Assembly: GCA_029862065.1 (NCBI GenBank)
Contig: JAOTYB010000004.1
Coordinates: forward strand, 1 to 39,543
Length of the DNA stretch: 39,543 nt
Direction of reading: 5' to 3'
DNA from: Acidimicrobiia bacterium
Lineage (GTDB): Bacteria; Actinomycetota; Acidimicrobiia; Spongiisociales; SHLN01
The notes beneath the pieces are model-generated. The model was not told the DNA's origin. It was given only the letters and a program-made list of their open reading frames with translations, and ran no database searches. Both the position numbers and the translations under genes were made by a program. Positions 1 to 7,407 of this stretch are shown here, one piece after another. Position 1 is the first letter of the stretch; each line of letters starts with the position of its first letter.

Positions 1-377
1 ACGATGGCGGTGAAGGCGACGACGTCTCCATGATCGAGGCAGATCGGGAGGTTCTGATCTTCATGGACGAGTTCGAGTTTGACCCCGATAGCATCCAGGT
101 GGAACGAGGCGAGACCGTCCGTTTCACAGTCATCAATGCCGGCGAACTACCGCACGAGTTTCGGTTTACGACCGAACACGCGGCTCTCGAGCACGTGGCC
201 CTTGATGATCCAGGGCATCACCCCGATGCAGGCGATCTCGTCCTTGCGCTCGATCCGGGTGCCGCCGGGATGCTGGTTGTGGCATTCGACGACGATGCCG
301 CCTTTGACACACTCGCCTGTTTTCTCGACGATCACTACCAACAGGGACTTTCGGCGCCACTCATGATCACGCCGTGA
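1..377 (+). CDS. Cupredoxin-domain protein, 5' end outside window
   Basis: C-terminal part of a blue-copper (cupredoxin) fold, probably an exported electron-transfer or copper-binding protein. The frame is open to the window edge, and the codons before the ATG at 30 encode an acidic Gly/Asp linker (DGGEGDDVS), the kind that follows a lipoprotein signal, so ATG30 is probably internal. Counting from ATG30, the early strand FDPDSIQVERGETVRFTVIN is typical of the fold. His42 in LPHEF, Cys97 and His102 sit where copper ligands are expected. The usual Cys-x4-His-x4-Met loop reads Cys-x4-His-x4-Leu here (Leu107), so the axial Met is missing. The fold assignment is fairly secure; partner and exact role are unknown. 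The next plus-strand gene is 150 bp downstream. Confidence 0.7.
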   Translation, partial: DGGEGDDVSMIEADREVLIFMDEFEFDPDSIQVERGETVRFTVINAGELPHEFRFTTEHAALEHVALDDPGHHPDAGDLVLALDPGAAGMLVVAFDDDAAFDTLACFLDDHYQQGLSAPLMITP

Positions 378-452
378 GTAGGCCCGTGCGGCGCTCAACA
401 AACCCCAATCGCGGCTCCCTCGTGCTTGGTCGGTGAAGCCGCTTCCTTGCAG

Positions 453-472
453 CTAGGGCCGTTGGGCCCTAG
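453..472. terminator. 8-bp perfect inverted repeat
   Basis: CTAGGGCC (453-460) and GGCCCTAG (465-472) are exact inverse copies around a GTTG loop, midway between two plus-strand genes. No T tract follows, so it could be a factor-assisted terminator for the cupredoxin gene or an operator for the next gene. Confidence 0.4.
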
Positions 473-526
473 GAGCATCCCAATGAGGAACTGGACAATG
501 GTGGTGTCGCGAAACAAAGAGGTCAC

Positions 527-820
527 ATGGCCGCAGCCACTCTCCCACCGGCAGTTAGTGCCTTTCGCCCACGGTGTCCGGGATGCTCACCGGGGCAGAT
601 GGGTGTGGAGGGTTACCGGCCGTGCAGCTTCTACGACTGCCCCGGCCTGCCCGAGGAGCTCGAAGTCACATGCAACATCTGTATGTTTGATTTCGCCGCC
701 GGGGATGGGCAGCCACGGTGTGACCACGCAACCTGTGAGACCGCCCTCCGACTCACAAAGAACGTTCCTACTTACCGGGCATGGGTCGAGCTCATGCGGG
801 CCGAGGCGGCGGCCGGCTGA
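527..820 (+). CDS. Cys-rich small protein, putative metal-binding
   Basis: A 97-residue protein of unknown function. It has eight cysteines, in CPGC, two isolated Cys, CNIC and CDHATC arrangements, which suggests one or two zinc-ribbon or treble-clef-like sites. I see no signal peptide or membrane segment. The start ATG is preceded by AAAGAGG about 5 nt upstream, a usable ribosome-binding site. The gene converges on the MpaB-like gene with only 9 bp between the stops. I do not recognise the family; metal binding is inferred from Cys spacing alone. Confidence 0.6.
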   Translation: MAAATLPPAVSAFRPRCPGCSPGQMGVEGYRPCSFYDCPGLPEELEVTCNICMFDFAAGDGQPRCDHATCETALRLTKNVPTYRAWVELMRAEAAAG

Positions 821-829
821 CCCCCGCGT

Positions 830-1678
830 TCACAGCTGTCGGCGGGCCTCCCTCGCCATCCCGATGAGGTCGATGTTTTCGCCGGCCAGGCGACGCTCGG
901 CCCAGGCCGCCGGACGGACAGTGCGGGCGCGATCGGGAAGAATCGGTCGGACTCGGCGCAGAAAGGCGAGGTTGGCTTCCAGGAAGCGCTGGCGCTTGGT
1001 GTCCCAGGATATGTTGTACATCTCTCGCAACTCGGGCGGCAGCGTGCCCCGGGCCGCAAAGGCGATGAAGTACCAGACCGGTTTGATTGTTCGCGGCACC
1101 GGACCGCCAGACATGAGCTGGAACACCTCGAGGGCCACGTCGGTCAGCATCAGGTCCGTGCCCTTCACCACACCGTCGATGTAGTCGCGCAGCTCTGGGA
1201 AGGTCGGTGGTACGTGCTCTCGGGGGAGCCAGATCAGTTCCGCTGAGATGAGATTCTGCTGGTGGTACTCCTCGCGCTCGGCCGCCGTGAGCGGGCGGAC
1301 CGTCTTCTCGTAGAAGAAGAGGGTGCTTTCCTCGAGCGTGGCGTGAACCCACAACAAGAGGTCGAGGTCGAGCGCGTCGTAGCGAAGACCGGTAACGGGG
1401 TCGGTGCCATTGATGGTCTCGTGCAGCTTGTTGATTCGATCGGCCGTTTGCTCGGCCTCTTGCTTGGATCCGAATGCCAGGATCAATTGGAGCTGAACCG
1501 TACGAATGAGCCGCTTCCACGGGTCGCGGGCATAGAAGCTGGTCTGCCGTGCTCCGGCCGAGACCAGCGGGTGCGCCGCTTGCATGAGCAGGGCTCGGGC
1601 GCCGCCGAACAGGGAGAACATCTCCTGGTTGACTTGCCAGAACATGGTGTCTGGCCCGAAGTAGCCCTCGTCGCTCAT
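830..1678 (-). CDS. MpaB/DUF2236-family oxygenase
   Basis: A 282-residue member of the oxygenase MpaB / latex-clearing-protein-like family (DUF2236), a largely uncharacterised actinobacterial group related to heme-dependent rubber oxygenases. Family hallmarks are visible: QAAHPLV near residue 35, DPWKRLIRT near 52, LHETING near 86, LDLDLLLWVHATLEES near 103-118 and a conserved HVPPTFPEL segment. No signal peptide is seen, so it is probably cytoplasmic. The start is supported by a -10 hexamer TAACGT at 1685-1690, exactly 6 nt upstream, implying a leaderless transcript. The substrate cannot be told from sequence. The gene stands alone on the minus strand, with the ABC exporter downstream of its promoter in the same orientation. 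Confidence 0.85.
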   Translation of the reverse strand: MSDEGYFGPDTMFWQVNQEMFSLFGGARALLMQAAHPLVSAGARQTSFYARDPWKRLIRTVQLQLILAFGSKQEAEQTADRINKLHETINGTDPVTGLRYDALDLDLLLWVHATLEESTLFFYEKTVRPLTAAEREEYHQQNLISAELIWLPREHVPPTFPELRDYIDGVVKGTDLMLTDVALEVFQLMSGGPVPRTIKPVWYFIAFAARGTLPPELREMYNISWDTKRQRFLEANLAFLRRVRPILPDRARTVRPAAWAERRLAGENIDLIGMAREARRQL

Positions 1679-1684
1679 GCCGAG

Positions 1685-1690
1685 ACGTTA
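1685..1690 (-). promoter_or_regulatory. Leaderless -10 (TAACGT) for MpaB-like gene
   Basis: On the minus strand TAACGT lies 6 nt before the ATG at 1678, so transcription should begin at or within a base or two of the start codon. No Shine-Dalgarno motif is present. Confidence 0.55.
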
Positions 1691-1771
1691 TACGAAGCGG
1701 GCGGGTGGGATAGACGGTTTGCCACGGACCTCAACCGTCCCCCCGAACGGCCGTATGAGGATCAAACTGTC

Positions 1772-1788
1772 AGGGAACGCCGTTCCCT
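1772..1788 (-). terminator. Hairpin after FtsX permease
   Basis: AGGGAAC / GTTCCCT form a 7-bp stem with a GCC loop, starting in the permease stop codon. On the minus strand a weakly T-rich stretch follows, with no true T tract. It probably helps end the exporter operon. Confidence 0.4.
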
Positions 1789-4331
1789 TACTCATAGGCA
1801 ATGGCATCCAACACGTTGAGCTTGGCAGCCTTGCGGGCCGGGAAGCCGGCCGCCAGCACGCCCAGCAACCCCGATAGGAGGAAGACGAAGATCAACGTCC
1901 CCGTCGGCAAGGCGAAGTCGGTGATCCCGATGTCGCCGGTGGCCTGGACCACCAGCCAGCCGAACACCAGACCGACGCCGATTCCCAACACGGCTCCGAA
2001 GATGGACACGATGAGTGCCTCAAAGCGGATCATGCTCCGCACCTGGCGCCGGGTCATGCCCACCGCCCGCAACAGCCCTATTTCACGGGTGCGTTCGAAC
2101 ACCGACAAGGCCAGCGTGTTGGTGATGCCCAGCAGGGCGATGATGAGGGCCAGGGCCAGCATGGCCGTGACGATGGCCAGCAACTGATCGATGTTCGCCT
2201 CGGTCTCGGCCCGGAAACCGGCTTGGTCGAGGACCTGGATGTTCGGATAGGTCGTCTCGATCCCATCCAGGGCTGCCCGGCCGGTCGCTACGTCTACCCC
2301 ATCTGCGAGGTTGGCCATCGAGAACACCTCGAGATCGGCGGTGAAGTTCCGGTCGAACTCAATGGTTGAGAACACGTAGGAGCCGACGAACGTCTCTTCG
2401 GCCTCATAGATGGCAGTCACCTCGATGTCCTGGAATCCCGACTTGGCGAATTCGAGCGGGAGGATCTGGCCGAGAACATATCCCTTCTCCAGTGCCTCGT
2501 CCGTGTGGATCGCCACGCCGCCGGCCGCCAGCGACGAAGCGTCTCCACCCAGGAAGTCGAAGTTGGTGGTCTGGATCGCCTTCTCGATCTCCACTCCGGT
2601 GGCGAATTTGTTTGAGCCATCCAGCCGGAACTCGGCCTGGCGCACTCCCGCGGCGACGGCGATCTCCGGCAGGGCCTCTATGTCACGGGTCACCTGCGGG
2701 CTGAACGGCTGGAAGCTGCCGCCGGCCGGGGACACGACGAAGTCGGCCGAGAAGGCGTCGTCGATGGTGTTGCCGATCGAGACCTTGGTGGACTCGCCGA
2801 GGATCAGGAACAGGGTCACCAGGGCCAGTCCGATCATCAAGGCGCCGGCTGTAGCGGCGGTCCGCACCGGCCGCCGGGCCGCGTTCTCACGTCCCAGCTT
2901 GCCGGTCATGCCGAACATCCGCCGGGCTGGGAAGCCAATGATGTGGGCCATCCGCTCGGCGACGAACGGGCTGAGAACCGCCACGCCCAGGAACATGATT
3001 AGGGCGCCTACGCCGATGAAGGCCAGCTCGTTCCAGATATTGCTGAACAGCCCAAGCAGGATGAAAAGCAAGCCGAGCCCGGTCACTACTCCGCCGCCGA
3101 TGAGGCGCCGGGCGCCGAGATCGTCGGTTTGTTCGACATCTCGCATGGCGGCTACCGGAGGAACCTTCGATGCGGTCCAGGCGGGAAGCAGCGCCGAGAG
3201 GGTTGTGACGATGACTCCGACGCCCATGCCGACGATGAAGGTCCGTGGCTTGAAGACGAGCCCGGTGGCGGGCAGCTCGATACCCAATGCGGCCAGCAGC
3301 CCCTTGAGCCCGAGGGCGAACCCGGCGCCGGCGGCGATGCCGATGATGGAGGCAATGATGGCCACCACCAGGGTCTCGAGAAGGATCATCCAGGTGACCT
3401 GCGCCCCGGTGGCGCCCACGGCACGCAGGAGAGCCAGCTCTCGCGTTCGCTGAGCCACGATGATCGAGAACGTGTTGGCGATGATGAAGGCGCCGACGAA
3501 CACGGCGACGCCTGCGAACACCAGCAGGATGATGTTGAACACATCGAGGAAGCCTTGATTGACGTCTTCGTTCTGTTCGGCAATGAGGTCGGCTTGTCCG
3601 ATGGCCTCGAAGCCGGAGGGGATAGTGGCGTTGATGGCCGCCAAGAGATCAGCCTGGCTCACCCCCGGTGCGGCGGCGGCTTCGATACTGTCGAACTGGC
3701 CCTCGGCGTCCAGGACCTGTTGGGCGGTAGCCGTATCAAAGGCGGCAACGGTGGCACCCAGCAGGCTGTCTACCTGATCAAACCCGAAGATTCCGACGAT
3801 GCGGAAGGTCTGCCGGGGGCCGACAAACAGGATGTCGACGGCCTCTCCGAGGCGGAAGTCGTTGTTTTCAGCCGTGCCGGCGTCAATGGCCACTTCCCCC
3901 GGACCGGCGGGGCCGGTGCCTTCCCGGAGTGTGGCGATGTTGAGCTCGGTGTCCGACCAGTTGACTCCGATAGACGGCGCGCCTCCGGTGGTGACGGCGT
4001 CCCCGTCTCGGTCGATGAACTGGGCGTAGCCGGCCAGGGAGCCCTGGGCCACCCCAACTTCCGGAATGGCACTCACGGTTTCCAGCAATGACTCGGGCAC
4101 GCGGTCGCGTCCGCCACCCGCCTGCTGGTTTGAAGTGAAGGAAGCTTCGGCTCGGACCGTCACATCGATGCCCTCGTTGAGGGTGCCGAACAAATCGTCG
4201 AAAGCCCCGCGCATCGTGTCGGTAAGGATGAACGTTCCCGACACGAACGAGATCCCGACGACGATGGCCAGAGCGGTTAGAAACAGACGGAGCTTGTGGC
4301 CGGAAAGCCCCTTGAGTGCAGTCTTGAACAC
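1788..4331 (-). CDS. ABC exporter permease, FtsX/MacB type
   Basis: An 847-residue ABC permease with two FtsX-like domains, of the actinobacterial MacB/LolC class that moves lipoproteins, peptides or drugs or transmits force across the membrane. The first membrane helix (about residues 15-37) is followed by a large extracytoplasmic region rich in Gly/Ala/Asp, three helices near 265-400, a central pair near 415-465, a second helix-plus-domain unit from about 490, and three closing helices (about 725-840). TREIGLLRAVGMTRRQV and TRELALLRAVGATGAQV are the two coupling segments expected to contact the ATPase. The start is GTG at 4331, directly abutting the TAA stop of the ATPase gene, so translation is probably coupled. 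The substrate is unknown. Confidence 0.9.
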   Translation of the reverse strand: MFKTALKGLSGHKLRLFLTALAIVVGISFVSGTFILTDTMRGAFDDLFGTLNEGIDVTVRAEASFTSNQQAGGGRDRVPESLLETVSAIPEVGVAQGSLAGYAQFIDRDGDAVTTGGAPSIGVNWSDTELNIATLREGTGPAGPGEVAIDAGTAENNDFRLGEAVDILFVGPRQTFRIVGIFGFDQVDSLLGATVAAFDTATAQQVLDAEGQFDSIEAAAAPGVSQADLLAAINATIPSGFEAIGQADLIAEQNEDVNQGFLDVFNIILLVFAGVAVFVGAFIIANTFSIIVAQRTRELALLRAVGATGAQVTWMILLETLVVAIIASIIGIAAGAGFALGLKGLLAALGIELPATGLVFKPRTFIVGMGVGVIVTTLSALLPAWTASKVPPVAAMRDVEQTDDLGARRLIGGGVVTGLGLLFILLGLFSNIWNELAFIGVGALIMFLGVAVLSPFVAERMAHIIGFPARRMFGMTGKLGRENAARRPVRTAATAGALMIGLALVTLFLILGESTKVSIGNTIDDAFSADFVVSPAGGSFQPFSPQVTRDIEALPEIAVAAGVRQAEFRLDGSNKFATGVEIEKAIQTTNFDFLGGDASSLAAGGVAIHTDEALEKGYVLGQILPLEFAKSGFQDIEVTAIYEAEETFVGSYVFSTIEFDRNFTADLEVFSMANLADGVDVATGRAALDGIETTYPNIQVLDQAGFRAETEANIDQLLAIVTAMLALALIIALLGITNTLALSVFERTREIGLLRAVGMTRRQVRSMIRFEALIVSIFGAVLGIGVGLVFGWLVVQATGDIGITDFALPTGTLIFVFLLSGLLGVLAAGFPARKAAKLNVLDAIAYE

Positions 4332-5081
4332 TTAGGCCTCCAGGGTCTTGAGGCGGTCGAGCACCCGCTCGGAGGTGGGGTTGTCCATCGAGTCGACGGT
4401 CTGTCCGTCGGCCAGGAAGATCACCTTGTCGGCGTAGGCGGCGTCGAGCGGATTGTGGGTGACCATCACGATGGTTTGCCCAAGGTCGTCCACCGCCCTG
4501 CGCATGAACCCGAGCAGCTCGGCACCTGACTGCGAGTCGAGGTTGCCTGATGGCTCGTCGGCGAACACGATCTCCGGCCGCGAGACGAGGGCTCGGGCGG
4601 CCGCCACTCGTTGCTGCTGGCCTCCCGAAAGCTCGGATGGCCGATGCTTGAGCCGATCGGACAGGCCGACCGCCCCGACAACCTGGTCGTGCCACTCCGG
4701 GTCGGGCTTCTTGCCGGCAATGCTGAGCGGCAGGGCGATGTTCTCCTCGGCATTGAGGGTGGGGATGAGGTTGAAGGCCTGAAAAATGAACCCGACCTTG
4801 TCACGACGCAAGAGGGTCAAGGCTTTGTCGTTGAGCGTGCCCAGGTCGGTGTCACCGATGAAGACCGCTCCGCTCGTGAGGCTGTCGAGGCCGGCGATGC
4901 AATGCAGCAGGGTTGATTTACCCGAACCGGACGGTCCCATGATGGCGGTGAATTGGCCGCGGTCGAAGTTGACGGTGATGCCGGCCAGTGCCTGAACCTG
5001 GGCGTCTCCTTCGCCGTAAGTCTTGACCGCATCTACCGCCCGGGCGGCTACACGGGTCGTGGCATTGGTCGATGCAGTCAT
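4332..5081 (-). CDS. ABC exporter ATPase, MacB/LolD type
   Basis: A 249-residue ATPase that powers the downstream permease. Walker A is GPSGSGKST, followed by a Q-loop in FIFQAFNLIPTL, the signature LSGGQQQRVAAARAL, Walker B EIVFADEPSGNLDS and the H-loop VMVTHNPLDA. These match the LolD/MacB/FtsE subfamily. I chose the ATG at 5081 because GGAGGG (5091-5096) lies 9 nt upstream and the family starts just before this point; the frame stays open further upstream but that stretch runs into the divergent HD-GYP gene and looks non-coding. The gene sits head-to-head with the HD-GYP gene, 39 bp apart. Confidence 0.92.
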   Translation of the reverse strand: MTASTNATTRVAARAVDAVKTYGEGDAQVQALAGITVNFDRGQFTAIMGPSGSGKSTLLHCIAGLDSLTSGAVFIGDTDLGTLNDKALTLLRRDKVGFIFQAFNLIPTLNAEENIALPLSIAGKKPDPEWHDQVVGAVGLSDRLKHRPSELSGGQQQRVAAARALVSRPEIVFADEPSGNLDSQSGAELLGFMRRAVDDLGQTIVMVTHNPLDAAYADKVIFLADGQTVDSMDNPTSERVLDRLKTLEA

Positions 5082-5120
5082 AGCAAGGTCCCTCCGAGTG
5101 GCTTGTTTTGTCCCCCAGCA

Positions 5121-5879
5121 ATGACCACAAACGCTAACGCGATCACCGATCGATTCGATAGTTGTTTCCTGGCCGGGCACCTCAAGAAAACCCCCTGTGG
5201 CGCCGATGCTTGGCCTGTGACAGACCGTTTCGATTTCGACCATCCCGCCCCGAGCATCGAAGGTATTCGGGCGCGTCTGGCTGCAACTCCCGACCTGGAT
5301 GAGCGGGGTGCTCGCCGTCCGTCGGCCATCTCCGTGCTCCTCAGTCTGCTCGAGCAGCGCGACCGACGGGCCGCCGAACACGCCTTTCGGGTGGCCGAAC
5401 TAGCCTCCAGCCTCGGTATCCGAGTGGGCCTGGCTCCCGTGCAGGTGGCCCGGCTCCGGTTGTCGGCTTTGTTGCACGATGTTGGCAAGCTGAGCGTTCC
5501 CGATGAGGTGCTCGACAAGCCGGGCCCTCTCACCGATGAGGAATGGGATCGGGTGCGCAACCATCCCGAGTACGCCTTCCAAATGATTGCCTCGTCCGTT
5601 CACCCGGAGGTGGCCGAGACGGTCCTCAAGCATTGCGAACGGATCGACGGCAAGGGCTACCCCAACGGAGATATCGGCGAAGAGATCCCCATTCAGTCAC
5701 GCATCCTGCTGGTAGCCGATGCTTACGACGCCATGCTCAGTCCCCGCCCCTATCGGCTGCCCATGGCGGTGGATGAGGCGTTGGCCATCATTTCTAAAGG
5801 AGCAGGCACCCAGTTCGACGCCGAAGTCGTCGCCGCCCTCGCCACGGTCGTCAGCGAACAAGGCTGGGACGCGGCTTGA
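5121..5879 (+). CDS. HD-GYP-domain phosphodiesterase-like protein
   Basis: A 252-residue protein with a single HD-GYP domain, a family that hydrolyses cyclic di-GMP and related nucleotides. Visible motifs are His87 in EHAFRVAELA, HD at 119-120 (LLHDVGKLSVPD), His148, and ERIDGKGYP ending at 181. The usual HHE triplet before it reads HCE (171-173), so one likely metal ligand is Cys. RILLVADAYDAM and RPYR follow as in the family. There is no receiver, PAS or GGDEF domain. ATG5121 is the first plausible start, without a clear ribosome-binding site; GTG5217 would give 220 residues and keep the whole domain. The stop codon lies inside a 15-bp hairpin. Confidence 0.82.
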   Translation: MTTNANAITDRFDSCFLAGHLKKTPCGADAWPVTDRFDFDHPAPSIEGIRARLAATPDLDERGARRPSAISVLLSLLEQRDRRAAEHAFRVAELASSLGIRVGLAPVQVARLRLSALLHDVGKLSVPDEVLDKPGPLTDEEWDRVRNHPEYAFQMIASSVHPEVAETVLKHCERIDGKGYPNGDIGEEIPIQSRILLVADAYDAMLSPRPYRLPMAVDEALAIISKGAGTQFDAEVVAALATVVSEQGWDAA

Positions 5880-5906
5880 TTGAAACCCTCCGGGTTTCAA
5901 TCAAGC
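5874..5906 (+). terminator. Perfect 15-bp hairpin at HD-GYP stop
   Basis: Arms 5874-5888 and 5892-5906 are exact inverse complements around a TCC loop. The left arm includes the HD-GYP stop codon TGA (5877-5879). No T tract follows, so it is not a textbook intrinsic terminator; it could block 3' exonucleases or pause polymerase. Confidence 0.6.
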
Positions 5907-5920
5907 GATGTATTCACTCG

Positions 5921-5966
5921 ATTTCTCGGCCGCGTAGGGGCTGAGTCCTGTTTCAGGCCGAGAAAT
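5921..5966. repeat. Second inverted repeat after HD-GYP gene
   Basis: ATTTCTCGGCC (5921-5931) is repeated inversely as GGCCGAGAAAT (5956-5966) around a 24-nt loop. It stands 15 nt after the first hairpin and could stack with it as a tandem transcript-end structure. Confidence 0.4.
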
Positions 5967-6001
5967 ACGATTGCTCCCGCCAGGTGGCTGGCTGATCGAC
6001 G

Positions 6002-6078
6002 GCCGGCGCCGCCGGCGCCAGGCCCAGTGCAACCCCGCTAACTTCTTGCTAGGTCTTGCGTCCTGCGTCCTGCGTCCT
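6002..6078. repeat. Short tandem repeats: 9-mer x2 and heptamer x3
   Basis: GCCGGCGCC occurs twice in tandem (6002-6019), and GCGTCCT three times in tandem (6058-6078). The heptamer is the same unit that makes up part of the large array at 11561-11728. No gene is visible between 5880 and 6114 apart from these repeats and hairpins. Confidence 0.8.
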
Positions 6079-6102
6079 GCCGCCTATTTCATGTGCCGCC
6101 AC

Positions 6103-6108
6103 TACCGT
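6103..6108 (+). promoter_or_regulatory. Leaderless -10 (TACCGT)
   Basis: TACCGT lies exactly 6 nt before the ATG at 6115. This spacing is why 6115 is preferred over upstream in-frame starts that would translate the GCGTCCT repeats. Confidence 0.55.
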
Positions 6109-6114
6109 TCCCGT

Positions 6115-6516
6115 ATGCCAGACAAGTCCGACAGTTCCCCCGAGCGGGAAGCTGCTCGCGGGCCCGGCAAGGTGTTGTTCCTTTCCCTCGGCCTGGGCGC
6201 CCTGTGGATCTTCCTGGCTTTCAACAGTCCGGAGACCACGTTTCACCTAGGTCCGCCTCTGGTAGCGGCCGCCGTGGCCATGAGTCACCGCAGCACGGGT
6301 TCCGGTCCGTTGTCCAACCCGGCCGCCGCGGGAGCGGCAGTGTCGGGGCTCACCAATGCGCTGGTGGCGACTGCCGTCTTGGCCTTCAACGACAAATTGG
6401 AGGGCGGCTCATTGTTGCCGTTCGGCGACGCCACAGTCGAGGCGCTCGTCTTTGCCGTGGGGGGTGCGGTGGTCGGTTTCGTGATCGGCATCTGGGGCCG
6501 GGGATCGGCTGAGTAA
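6115..6516 (+). CDS. Small membrane protein, function unknown
   Basis: A 133-residue protein with a charged N-terminal segment of about 18 residues and three predicted hydrophobic stretches: about 20-37, a broken Ala/Gly-rich helix at 42-85, and 108-128 (VEALVFAVGGAVVGFVIGIWG). It ends with a short charged tail. The start is fixed by the leaderless promoter. The SRAP gene begins 2 nt after its stop, so the two are almost certainly co-transcribed, but nothing in the sequence links it to DNA repair. I do not recognise a family. Confidence 0.7.
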   Translation: MPDKSDSSPEREAARGPGKVLFLSLGLGALWIFLAFNSPETTFHLGPPLVAAAVAMSHRSTGSGPLSNPAAAGAAVSGLTNALVATAVLAFNDKLEGGSLLPFGDATVEALVFAVGGAVVGFVIGIWGRGSAE

Positions 6517-6518
6517 TC

Positions 6519-7190
6519 ATGTGCGGCCGTTTTGTTCAGAGCGCCTCTGCCGACGACTACGCCCGCTACTTCGGGGCAGATGCCGTCCAAACCGAAGGCT
6601 TGAAGGCCAACTACAACGTGGCCCCCACCGACCCGGTCTATGCCGTGGCCGAGCACAAAGACAAGCGGCTGGTCGGCACATTTCGCTGGGGCCTGGTGCC
6701 CCATTGGTCCAAGGACCGCAAATCGGCCGCCCGGTTCATCAACGCTCGTTCCGAGACCCTGGTCGAGAAGCCAGCTTTCCGGGACGCCTTCAAGAGCCAC
6801 CGGTGCCTGATCCCGGCCGACGGGTTCTATGAGTGGACCCGTCGAGGCGACCTCAAGATCCCCCATTTCATCCACATCGGCAGCCATGCCCCTATGGCTC
6901 TCGCTGGGGTGTGGGCATCGTGGAAGGATCCGGCCACCGACGAGTGGTTGCGCACCTGTTCGATCATCACGACTCAGCCGAACGAGTTCATGCTCCCGAT
7001 CCATGACCGGATGCCGGCCCTGCTGCCCGAGGCGACCTGGGATGCCTGGCTCGATCGAGACAACAACGACGTGGAACAGCTCCGCGGGTTTCTCGTCCCG
7101 CCGCCCGAAACGCTCCTGGAAACCTATGAGGTCTCAACCGAAGTCAACAGCGTCCGTAACAATCGGCCGGAGTTGCTGCTGCCCGCTTGA
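6519..7190 (+). CDS. yedK: SRAP-domain DNA-protein crosslink peptidase (YedK/HMCES)
   Basis: A 223-residue SOS-response-associated peptidase. Family members use Cys2, exposed after Met removal, to form a thiazolidine crosslink with abasic sites in single-stranded DNA and protect them. The protein begins MCGRF, so Cys2 is in place. Asn75 (FINARSET), Glu105 (GFYEW) and His162 (IHDRMP) match the family's active-site residues, and YNVAPTD and RWGLVPHW are typical of its core. Length is normal. It lies 2 nt after the membrane protein gene with no promoter of its own visible, so it probably depends on the promoter near 6103. No LexA-box-like operator is evident. Confidence 0.95.
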   Translation: MCGRFVQSASADDYARYFGADAVQTEGLKANYNVAPTDPVYAVAEHKDKRLVGTFRWGLVPHWSKDRKSAARFINARSETLVEKPAFRDAFKSHRCLIPADGFYEWTRRGDLKIPHFIHIGSHAPMALAGVWASWKDPATDEWLRTCSIITTQPNEFMLPIHDRMPALLPEATWDAWLDRDNNDVEQLRGFLVPPPETLLETYEVSTEVNSVRNNRPELLLPA

Positions 7191-7194
7191 AAAT

Positions 7195-7245
7195 GTGAGA
7201 CCGCCGGGCTCACTCCGAGGGGGGAAGAAGAACCGGCGGCCTCAC
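7195..7245. terminator. 13-bp imperfect hairpin after SRAP gene
   Basis: Arms 7195-7207 and 7233-7245 pair at 12 of 13 positions around a 25-nt loop. It starts 4 nt after the stop codon and has no T tract. It may mark the end of the 6115-7190 operon. Confidence 0.4.
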
Positions 7246-7353
7246 CCGTCGCGGTTGGGCGACGGTTGCGCTGCAGTGGTTACTGCGCACAATCAGCCAA
7301 CCACTCACCGGTCGGTCCCGTTGCCGTAGCGATGACGGTTCGCGGAACCCTCG

Positions 7354-7372
7354 AAAGGGCTAGTTACCCTTT
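7354..7372 (+). promoter_or_regulatory. Promoter with overlapping palindrome for exchanger gene
   Basis: TACCCT (7365-7370) is a likely -10, giving a leader of about 30 nt before ATG7408. AAAGGG (7354-7359) and CCCTTT (7367-7372) form an inverted repeat covering it, a possible operator. No Shine-Dalgarno motif is obvious in the leader. Confidence 0.35.
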
Positions 7373-7407
7373 GGAGCCGTGGGTGCTCGTCGGACAACTG
7401 TCTTTTC

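Noticed and set aside
426-1184. Plus-strand gene opposite the MpaB-like gene
   Set aside because: The minus-strand frame shows clear DUF2236 motifs and a leaderless promoter; the plus frame is Arg/Ser-rich shadow.
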